Assembly: GCF_949628265.1 (NCBI RefSeq)
Contig: NC_088788.1
Coordinates: 9,982,001 to 10,046,000, forward strand
Direction: 5' to 3'
Length of the DNA: 64,000 nucleotides
From: Cloeon dipterum
Taxonomy: Eukaryota; Arthropoda; Insecta; Ephemeroptera; Baetidae
Shown: in pieces, positions 15,001 to 26,490 of the stretch
Numbering within the stretch: position 1 is the stretch's first letter
Layout: every line of letters starts with the position of its first letter
The notes under the pieces: model-generated
Seen by the model: only the letters and a program-made list of their open reading frames with translations
What the model was told of the DNA's origin: nothing
Database searches by the model: none
Made by a program: the position numbers and the translations under genes

Positions 15001-18000
15001 GTGATCATACTTGTCTATAAATTAATTTGCAGCCTTGAAAATCAATCCATTATCAGGGTGGCGACCGTTTCCACGCCGCAATTCATTGAACTTTCAATGA
15101 GCACAAAGAAATCAACAATATTCCCCGCAGCTTTTTCTTATTTTGTCCGTTTCTTTTTTATTTAATAATGAGAAGTTGTCCATAAGAAATACCTTCTAGG
15201 AGGGTTCGTTTTTTTTAAATTCACCCATCATTTGAGTAAACACGATTCGCCGTGCAGTTTTCACGTGACGGTAGAGGTATGAGGCGATCGTTGTGCAAAT
15301 TTGAGTTTCTATTTTCAGCTGGCTAGATCGAGTTACGGCGATTGGTGGCATTGTTTGAACTGCACAAGAAAAAAAAGCAGCGCGCGCGCTCATTCTCTCG
15401 GCACTTTCAACAAATTTTCCCTCTCTTCCGCTCCGCTGGCCGCGAATCTTTGTTCTTTTCGGCCAACGAGAAAGTGATTATCTGCACTCTACAATACGAA
15501 AAAAACTGTCATCGCAAGTTTGTTTTGGCTAAACCGCTGGTTCAGGCTTCAGGGCCAAATTTTTAAGGGAATTCGTTTAAAGGAACGGCTCTTTACTTTA
15601 ATATTTCGAGTCCATTTATTGCGTAAGTGGCACAAAGATGCTAAATACAGCATCGTCTGCTGAGTAACTGTTGTTTCTTCCCAACTTTCGGGCCACTGAT
15701 CGTCTTGTGTTCTGTGTTCTGTGGCAGCAGGTGTGAGGGTCAAACTCGCTCTGTTATATTTGCTCGAGAATTTGCGGTTTTCGCTGATTGAATAATAATT
15801 TTAAAAAGCCAAGGATGAATCTGACCACATTGCCTAGAGACAAACAATACTTCTTTCTCAACAATACTGAAAAAAACCTTTTGCAAATAATATTTTTACG
15901 TCAACTTAAAAATTAGCTCCTGATGCGTAACAATTTATTAATTTGTTCATTAGTGTAAACATTTTTAAAGTGGAATGATACTGGGCAACAATTGAAAATT
16001 ATTTGAATTGTTGGAAACAATTGATCGATAAACAATTTTTTCAATAATGTGCAATAGTAGAAAAGGGCATTTTTATGGTAAAAATTCAAATTTAGCCAAT
16101 TTTCTCCAAAATTTACAGTGCTTGAACATATTTTCTTGGCATATTCCGATTCCTCTCGTCGAGATCTGTCCAACGGTGTATGCCACTTGGTTTTGAAATT
16201 AAATCGGATTTCAAGTAAGGAGACAGCCATTACCATTTGAAAAGCACGGCAACTTTCCAGCCAATTTTCTCACAAAATCACAGCGCTTCTTAGGTCAATT
16301 TAGGCTTTAACTGGATCATAAGGTATGAATTTATGCATTGGCAACAAGTATTTTCCAGGCTTTTTTGCAGTATCATTACTTTTTAATTATAAACGGTTTT
16401 TACTCTCCATCTTAACACTATATTAAAACTAAATAATTATAATAAATAAATAATTTAAAGAAATCTACATGGAACTCATTGCAAACAAAATAATAAATTC
16501 TCTAAATGATTTACTCGTGACACGCGAAGCCAAGACTCAAAGGTTGCATGATGTGTTGTGTCATGGAACTCATGGAAGGCTCGTTAAACTTTTTGTCACG
16601 CCACGCAAAGAAATGAAATGTATAATTGGTCGATTGTACGAGCTCCTAAGTGTCTATTGTCCCAAGTCAAAAGATGAGCCATTTAAATCGCACCCCGATG
16701 ATGAGACAGGCAAAGTTCCAAGCATAGAATTGAGAAATCAAGCCAGTTCATTCCGTCTAATTGACATTTCCTGTGGCATATTTCTTTTCAAGCTTTCCTT
16801 GCGTTTTGTCGAAAGAGAGGCCTTGACGTGATTTGATGCACCTGATGCGTATCATGCAATAAATAATAGTCCTAAATTTCATCAAATTTTAAACGCTACT
16901 TTATTGCACACTTTGAGCATGAACTAAAAAAATTCTGTCAAAATAAATAAAATTAAAATAAATTTGGAATTTTGTGAATTCTTCGAGGGATGTTGGGATG
17001 TGCAGATTTGCAATTCGAATGTATCGAGTTCAAAACAAACGCTGCTCTGAAATTTAATCACAAGTTTGCTTGAGACTATTTTTAGGATTTTTGGATTCAA
17101 AATTTGATTTTATTCTCCGGATCAGCGGGGTAACTCTACCCCATACATCCCCATGTCCTTTTAAAGGGATTTTTAGATTTTAATAAATTGCAACTCTTTT
17201 AAAATTAGCGAAAACACTCGCAATTTTCCTTTAATTATGTTTTATGACAACGAGAGAACCGGATTGAATATTTTTAATTTTTTTAACAACCATTTTTTCA
17301 AATTTATCGAAAAATTAAGCTGTTTGTAACTCCATTTTAACTTGATTTTGGTTCTTCTCATCGCGATGTAACCTACTATGCGCGAATTTTCCTTCTGACG
17401 AAATAAATAATAATAAAATTCTGGAGCTGATTTGCTCAGAAATTTGAGAAAATCCCAATTTTTACAGAATATTTCAAGTAAAGGTAAAATCGTCTTATCG
17501 CAATTTTCTTGTGAAGCGCTTTCCTTTAAAACTAATCATTCACAGTCAGTGAGTTGAATCAAAACAAGCTTCGAAATAAGTGATTGCAATTTTGTCTCTC
17601 TTCGGTTGAAAGCTAGTTGCGAAAAGCTCCCGCCGGTGCATATTATGAGTTTGTTTCGCAGCACACACGTCACTCACTCACTCACTCATACACTCGAATT
17701 GTTTTGTTCGATACGGCACAATTGAGAGGCGCCCATGGTCGTTTGCCTTTTCCGATTCGGCAGTGTGCTGTGCACTAGCTGCTTTATGTGTCATGTGAGT
17801 CGTTGTCGGAATGGCTTAAGGCAGTGGCCAAGCCGCGCGCCCAACGGTGTGTGCATGCAAATCAGTGTGCACATACCTATGCAGACACCGACGCCTTTGC
17901 CCGATTTCACATCGCCTATTTCGTCAGCAGCGGCATGTGCGGCGCAAATCGAATTTTGTTTGGGCTTAGCCGCTTTAGGCTCGTTTGTCCCTGCGATGAA

Positions 18001-21000
18001 AGAGCGCACCAAAACTTTTGGATTGACATTTTTTGTGCATCTAGTTTTGAATCTTTAAAGATAGTCAATAGGAAAACGTAAAAACTGGTATTGAGTGAAT
18101 GAATTTTTAAGGAAAATGCTGCATTTCAAGCAACCAAAATCATTCTGAAAACAACCCAATATATCAAATTAAGGTACAATTCCCAAAAACCGCAGAAAAA
18201 ATTAAATAGTTCTTCTAAGAAAACTCATTTTCTTTTATTTTCTACCTTAGCCATGTTAGTGTATGTGTTTTTTTTGCATCTAAACAAATTAAACAAATAA
18301 ACAATGCGGTTTGCGTTTTTCTATAAAAATACAGATTTTTTTGGCTGTATCTAAAGAAATTTTAATCTAAAAAATATGCGAGCTGCAACCAAAAATTGCT
18401 ATTATTTACGATTTAAAGCTAAATTTTTGTGGATGACTTCCACTCTTTACGTCAAGGTATATATGTATTTAACGATATATGTGGCTTGTGAAGGATACTT
18501 TCTTCTTTTGGCAATTCTCAGAAAGGCAGAGCTTGCCGCTTAAAAAGCACACAAACATTGAAGCACTTTTTTTAGGTTCTTGAATAAAGATATGGAATAT
18601 TTATAATTTTTCCTTCCTTACTCCTGAAGTGCACGTATTTTAAGAAACAATTATATTAATTGTTATGTTAATATAGTTGCATTTGAACAATCATAAGGTC
18701 TTCCTGACAGTTTAAATACAGTACTATTATTTCCAAATTAAAAATAGCAGCAGTCGTGTTTCTCAGATGGTTTTTAAATTTTTAAAGTTTGCAATGGTTT
18801 TAATTAATTTAAATTTCCTTGTTTACTTGAAGAATGTTTTTATTAACTCAGTAAATATCTTGTTTTGATTATTATTTAAGTGTTAACATGCTTTAGTTTG
18901 TTTGAATATAATATTAATTTTATAATCATATTTTTAACTTTAATAATTTTAATACCTTTTAACATTTTTATTAAGATTAAGAAATTTAGATTTGATTAAA
19001 TTTTCACAATTTTTTAAATTTAACTGTTCAGAAAGATCGAAGCGCTTTACAGACATGCTATACGTTTAATTTTTAGGTTCTCATTAGGTGGATAAATATC
19101 AAAATAATTAAAATCTAAAGCCTTTCTATAAATGCATTTTGCTTGATTTGTGGAGTTTGTAGTATCGCTTCTCGTTGGGATTGTCTCCTACAGATTACAG
19201 AAAATGTTTTACGTGCATTGATTTAAATTTGAATCATTGCAGGGGAGAACAAGGTTGGCTGTATGTGTCCGTGGCTCTTTAGATCCAGTTTCCTTGTTTA
19301 CAGTGACGACGGAGAAAGAAAAAAATTCAAATTGCTTTGGCTAATTCGCCAAGTAGCAACTTTCTACACATACTGGCCGTCGATCTCGTTTCAACACTCA
19401 CCCCATCCGATGATGATTTATATTCAACCTACTACTTTTAGACCTTGGAATTTAATACTAAAAAATCTGCTATATTTAAATCAAATTACTCATTGTTTAA
19501 ACTTTTTGAAAGTCATGATTATTGAACATTTAGAATCATTCATCATTAAAATTTACTGATTTTCAAGCAAATTGTATGTAAAAATGTTTTTATCAATTTT
19601 TAAAACTGTCACTCGAGTTTTTAATTTTTTTCTTGCAATTTATCGACTAAGTATAGAGCTTTTGGTTAAAATTAGACTGTTTTAAGACATTAAAAACAGG
19701 CCTAATAGATTCTGTTGACAGATTTCATAAGCACAAGATGAGAAAAAAATCAAATGACTGAAATTCCAAAGTCTAATTAGTTTGTTACGAGCGGGGAGTG
19801 GACAGAGAGCCGACGAAAAGCCGCAATTAGCGCTCGAGAGGCAGATTATTATATTGAATCCGCTGGACTGTGTGCTTGTCGGGCGTCCTTGTCCCGTTTT
19901 ACGCACGCCAACTCAACTCAATCGTCGTCGCTCTCGGCCCTTTCGACAATACGCAATGCTGCGCTACCGCAGGTGACTTTGCTCGAAAAACGCATATTTA
20001 AAATTTGTAAAGAGAGAGATCTGTCCATGCGACAAACGAGGTGAAATTATAATTTCCCTTCGCTCGATCGTATATATAGTGACGAATGTTATAAAAATAG
20101 AAGAGAGAGAGAGAAACGACAGCGGCGACGGAAGAAAGAAACCAACGACTGCGCTTTTCTGCTTCACCGAGCAACACTTTACTGCTGGTTTTACAATGTT
20201 TCACGGCGTGACAACAAAAGTGCGCACTGCGCACGGAGAAACTTTATTATAAAAGACGCGAACTCTGCGAAAGTCCAATTCCCACGAAACAACCTAGAAA
20301 AGTAAAATTTGCCTAATTTATTTTCCGGTTGGCCGGCTATAGTTTTATGAATATAATTGATCGCGACGAGCGCTTGTTTTTCTGCTAACTGGACCAGCTC
20401 TCTTGCCGAGGTCGCACATTCGCCGCCCGTCACACTCGGATGTTGAAAAAGAAAAGGAAGTAGAAAAACTGCTTTTGGAGATTATTCGCTGATGCCGACG
20501 TGCAAAACAGCTCGACTTCAAAAACAACTTAAGCGATCAATCTTGTTTCGTTTCAGAAAAGGGTTCCTCTATTTGAAGATGTTCGACTGAACTACATTAC
20601 TGATTTCACTCTTATTTTAATTAACAATTAGTTCAGTTCTGTAAAAATTTAAAACTATGATAACAGAGCATAAGATTCACTTTTAATTCTAAGATTTTTA
20701 TCAAATAATTAAAAACAAAAACTCCAGCGGGGTCCAGATTCATGCGACGCGCAGACATGGCGTTCGGTGGAGTATGGTGCGAAAAAACGGTCTCGTGAAA
20801 ATACGCTAAAAGAACCAAGTTTTCGTCAATATTGTGACATAATTTGCATTACTTTTACTAATTGTGTCTTTTGGATTGTAAAAACAAACTCTTGACACTC
20901 GTACGGCAATCCAAAGAGAGGTTTTTGTTTCCTACATTCAGACACCATCTTGGATCTGCGCAGTCTTAACCAATTTTATCCCACATCTGGCCCCCGCTGA

Positions 21001-24000
21001 AAAACTCATGAGTAAAATTTTTACAATCAAATTTAAATTAGCACAGAGTGAACAATTTAAATCTATTTAAATTATGAACAATTACGTCCAAAGGCGATTA
21101 AAAATTATTTAAAGAACTACAGTCTGCCGCAAATCTGTAGAAATTCATAAAAAATCTTTCAAAATTTTACTGCTATCGCCTGAAACAAAAAATAAATTAA
21201 AAATACGATCTGTGAATGCCTGATGTAAATTGAAAAGAGGAATTTTCGGAACGCCGTTCAATAACTGCAGATTTTTAAACATTTAAAAAGCAGTACGTTG
21301 TAATAAATTCAACCGGTTCTGTATTATTTTTCGAGCAAAATCGCGTGCGCGTGCATAAAGAAAGGGAAAAGAGAAAATTTGCGTTTATTCAAATAGGGAC
21401 CTTAGCAATGAGACCGTAAATTTCACCCGCGCTGCCGTTGCGGCGCACATAATGAGACTCGATTATTAGCGTTGTGAAAATCTCGGCGGTGGTCAGGTCA
21501 TCGTCAGGTGCAATACAACTCGCGTGCTGAGTGTGTGTGTGTGTTTGCGTTTTGTGCTGAAGTCATCACGCGGTGAAAGACACACTTTTCCTAATTTGAT
21601 AACAAAAACGCGTGCACCAGCTGCCGTCTTAATCGGTTTCCCTTTCACCAAAGGCGCAAAAAGTGCTGCAATAAATGTATGCTGCGAGTTTTTTCGCGCG
21701 TATAGGCCTTGGATCTGATTCGCGGACATTAATCTGATTTGGCGCGAGTGCACTCGCCGGTATCACTGCTTTCAAGAATGAAGCCAATTGATTTCTTCAG
21801 TTTGGTTAGATTAAATGAATTTGAAAAATTATGTTTGCTCACAGAAGAAAAATGGCAGTAATAATCAGATTTATAAAAGCCAGAAGCGGCAACAAGAATT
21901 TTCTTTCTCACCGAAATCGGGTCTGTCTTCCGAGACATTTGAGCTGCGTTGCGTCTCCGGTGGCGTCCACGAAACAATTAAAACAAAAAACGTGTCTCGT
22001 CGGAGGCCCTATTCTGTTTACAGTCAGTCTTAGGGAGATTTCCTGATTTCAAAACGATTGATTCGAGTGACTGATAATCACCAGAAATGATGCACGAGTA
22101 GAAAAGAAACAAAGAGCGGTGACAATGGTTGCAGAAATGATTCATTGGAAACAGTTCCTTTATATAATTTCAAAGACCGGGAGTTGATTTTGAAGGACAT
22201 ACATAAAATAAATTAAACTAGCTTTCCAATCTGGCATTTTTTAAGGCAAAATGTAGAAGAAATGAAGGATGATATTATTAAAGTATGCGATTTTTTTAAA
22301 AAAAATATCCGCAAAAATTTAATCATGCGATGCTGGTGAATGTAGATCTGATCGACCGCAAAAATGAAATGAAATCGCCTACAAGCTACAAGGTTCCGAG
22401 CGTTTCATTGAGTGTGACTTGGCGTTAGAAAAAGAGCGAAGCAGTGTGTGTTATGTCTCGCCTTGAAAAGTGCACGCTGCCTTTTTGCAATTATTAGAAT
22501 ATAAAGTCTCCGCTTCCTGCTCACGTTTTTGCTACACTTACTGACCGACTTTTTTCTTTCTTTACACGCCAAAACCGCACTCATTGATTTCAGCTCGGGT
22601 TTGGACGGCACCTCAAGGCTTTTATGGCGAAAAAGATGACATTGCGCGCGTCTCCATTGTCAAAACGTGAGATGGAACAAAGGTCGCTCACCTCTTTCAC
22701 TGCCAGGTGGAAAGGTCGCGTACTTTCAAACTTTCTGCTCCACTTAGTCTTTGTCTTTTGCATTTTCAAAATTAGATGTCATCAAGTTTCACTAAAACCG
22801 TCACACCGTGTCTGGCGCGATTACCCTTCATGAAATTTCCCTGGCTTTCGTTACCATTCTTCGTCTTGCTCCAAGATTTTAATAATTCATAAAAATGCAC
22901 CTCAACTAAATACAATCGTGGTATGTATTCTTAATTTAATAACCGCAATATTCTTTTAATAACTATTAATTTTTTTATTATGTAACTGTGCGGCTACAAT
23001 TAAACATTTATTATAAAATAATATTTTGAATAAACTTGAAAAAATTAAAAAAAAATCTTAACAAAATTATTTTAATATATCAATTAAAGAATTGAAAATT
23101 TATATTATTTTTATTCCAAGTTTAAAATTGTTTTTAACGCCTATATATTAAGTAAATTTTGTGTGTGCGGTGCCGCATGATAAAAAGGTTCACATAAATA
23201 TTTTTCTACGTTTCAATCCCATTCACACGTGTCATAAGCCTACTTCGCCGCTAAAATAATAAACTAGATTCGCGCTGAATGCGCAAGAACACCTGTTCGA
23301 GCTAGCCGTGAAGGATGAAACATCTTCGACACGTGGGAATATTGTGCGGTGTGAGCGAGTTGGTTTATCAATGCCATTCCTTTCCAGACCTGCTCTCCTT
23401 GTTATTGGCAAATAGTGAACAACATTGCTCAAAATTTAATTAGCAGCTCTGCACTAGTCCCCGAAATTTGTCAATGTTTGAAGAGAAAAATCAACGCAGC
23501 AAAAATTAAAAAGATGCAATTATTTGGAATATTTTCGAAAAGGCGCAAAAGCTTGGATTTTCATTGAGAAACGTTTAAATTTAAATAATTTTTAGAAAGG
23601 AGATGAAATGTAAAACATCTGCTAAAATTCTGCATTATTCATAAATTAAAAAATCTGCCTAATTTTATTTTTAAATTATTTTCCTATTCCTAGCAAACCT
23701 TGGCCCTGAAAAATTGATTTAATAAATTTAAAAAGGCCAAAACAACGCCAAATGAGTTCCTTTCCAACATTAAATGACCTGAAAAAACCAAAATCTCGAA
23801 ATGCACAGCATCCTAACGAGCTGCGTGGCCTTTGTTTTGCTCGCAAAGATTCGTTTCCGCGTGAGCCGCGGCGAGCGTGTAATTTGCGGGCCATTACCAG
23901 AATTAATAAGGCGAAAGATGGCTCGAGTTAACATTAACAATTCTTCTATAAAACTGCCAGCGACGTGCATTAGACTGCCAGCTGACTGCATAGAACTACC

Positions 24001-26451
24001 GGCTCCATTAAAAATTATTTTCCTCTGCGACAAAGTCGAGTTGCCGCTGAAGGTCGCTCCAAGGACTTTGGAATCTTGTAACTTTTCTTGATCCCCCCGT
24101 CCGTTTCTCGACCGAATACGGGATTAAAGAGCGCGAGAGCGTGACCTGGATTCGCGGTCGGAAAAGCTGTTGTTTAATTGCATGCAAGTGCTCAAAACCG
24201 ACAGTAATTACAAAGATTTCACATTTATTGCTCAGCACTTTGCACGTGGAAATCACTGTCACGGACTCGCATCTTGAATTTTAAAGAGAGATACGCAAAA
24301 ACTATTTTTGAGAGTACATCATGGAATTAATTAGAATTTCGTGCAGAAAATTTTAAAACATATTGTGATAGAATTAACTTCAGAAATTAATTTTAGATAT
24401 AGCCTATGAGTATAATGCTCATAGCTATTTTTAATAAGTTTATTTCTAATTGAAGTTAAAACCCATAAATTCGCACAATCTTGATTCAATTTTCCGCATC
24501 ACGTAATAAATTTTCTCTTTAAACGATGACAACAATGCAATGTTCGTGCTAAGAAGGCATAATAAAAACGTCACGCACAAATATATCATTTGAAATAAAA
24601 AGGATAAAACTTTAACCTTCAGCAGTACGTTTGTATCGTTTCAGGAAAAAAACCCTTATCGTACACACTTGCGAATTGCGTTCATTTCCATTTCATTTGT
24701 TTATTCCAAGGCTGCGTGTGCAACAATTAATCATTCTACGTGTAATTATTCTGGCTCAACGCACAGCAAACAATCCTGTATTTATGGCAGTAAAGTTCTT
24801 TCCAGTTTACTTCCTAAGAAAAATAACGCACAGAATGCGGTACTTGTCGGTTTTTTATGGCGTCCAATTGTTAAAAATCTCAGGTCTAATTTAGGATGAC
24901 GTGTCAGCTTCGTGTGAATAACTGGGTCCAACCAAAAAATTTATTCAGCTATGAGCTATGAGCAGAGGCGTGTGTTGTGTTAATATCAAACTGACTGAGT
25001 ACCGTCTAATGGGTGTCGAGCAGCAAGAACGACTCGATAACGGTCCACTCTCGGCTGCAACGTGTGCACCCTGCAGGCCTTTCCGCCCAACTCACTAACA
25101 AGAAATACATAGTAATCATCGCCGAATTGTTAATGTCAGGACCACTAGGAATTTATAACCAGCCCATCACAGGTTTTTTTTCTGTAATTTTATTTTTCTG
25201 TGAGATCGTTTTGTTAAAATTTTACCCGCCTAGGCTGCTAATATAAAATAAAATAAATAGGAAAATTAAAATAGCACACTGGAATATGATTTTTGACATT
25301 TCCAAACGATTCCTGAGGGTAGAATTAGATTTGGCAGCCAATTCACTATGTCGATTATTCAACACGTCGAATTTTCAACCAAATAATTTTACAGTCTCAC
25401 CTAATTTGACCCTCAATAATCAATTGGCATTGCCAAAAATCAACTTCCATCTTGAGATAAAATTTTTCTTTGTTACAAAATGAAGATATTTTCCTTGAAA
25501 AATTTCCATTCAGTTAAAAATACAAATAACTCGTTATCCTTGAATTTTCATGAGTAATTTTCTTGCCTACGCACACAATAGAAAATAGATTTTGCGACTG
25601 TGCAAAAAGAAGTCGCGCACGGAATTGACTCGTTAAGAAGTCGTAAAAGTCTAGCACAACAGTGCAAATTTGTATTGGTTAGCACGTAGGTTATTATCCC
25701 ATCGGTGTAAAAAAAAAACGAAATGAGATGCGTGTGAGTGCGGCGGAGGAAAAAAAGGCATTACAATGCAACTCGGCGGCACACAATGCGCAAAAGTAAA
25801 AGTGGCAAAGCGTAACACACTGTCTTTCTGCGTGTCATCTCTTTTTCAATGGGCATTAGGATTCTTTCTACACGCAAATTGCTGCTGAATGAAAGTGAAA
25901 AGCTGAATATTTTGTAGCTATAAAATGTATATTAACTGGCAATTGTTTAAAATCATTTATAATATTGCATAAAATTTTTAAAAATAGGTAAGTCTCTGAT
26001 TGCAATGTAAATTTCTGTTAAAATCATGCAAATAAATTTAAATTCACGAGAAATTTGGCAAAATCTCAAATTAAAACCCAATGAACCTGCCACCAATATA
26101 AATTAATAATAATAATTTAATTAATTAATTATAATTTTATTTATTTTTGGCCTGTAAAGCTCTAAAATAAACTCCATATCCATCTTTCTCATGAATTAAA
26201 TTTAAATATTTCTTCACATTTTGCAAATTAAATTTCGCTCAACAAATATTTATACTGAGTTGTTGTAAGTTTTAAATTAACCTTGATTTTCCTCAAATTC
26301 CGACAACCATAATTAATTCTTCCTATTTGAAATTTGGCGCGTTTGATTAATGCTAATCAGGCCGGCACACATTGCAATCGAAAAGGGAATGTCGCAGATG
26401 CCAAAGGTGGCCCGTTAGGTGGTTTAAATGCGAATACAGTTAGATCATCTT

Positions 26452-26490
<39 letters not shown>

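Noticed and set aside
15913..16236. A minus-strand open frame also found at 55425-55607
   Set aside because: The similarity is due to the shared AATGATACTGG repeat. No transposase or other domain is present.
16469..16831. A 120-codon plus-strand open frame in the first intron of the Patched-like gene
   Set aside because: Not similar to anything I recognise and lies just beside a repeat copy. It could be a decayed element fragment, but I cannot support a gene.
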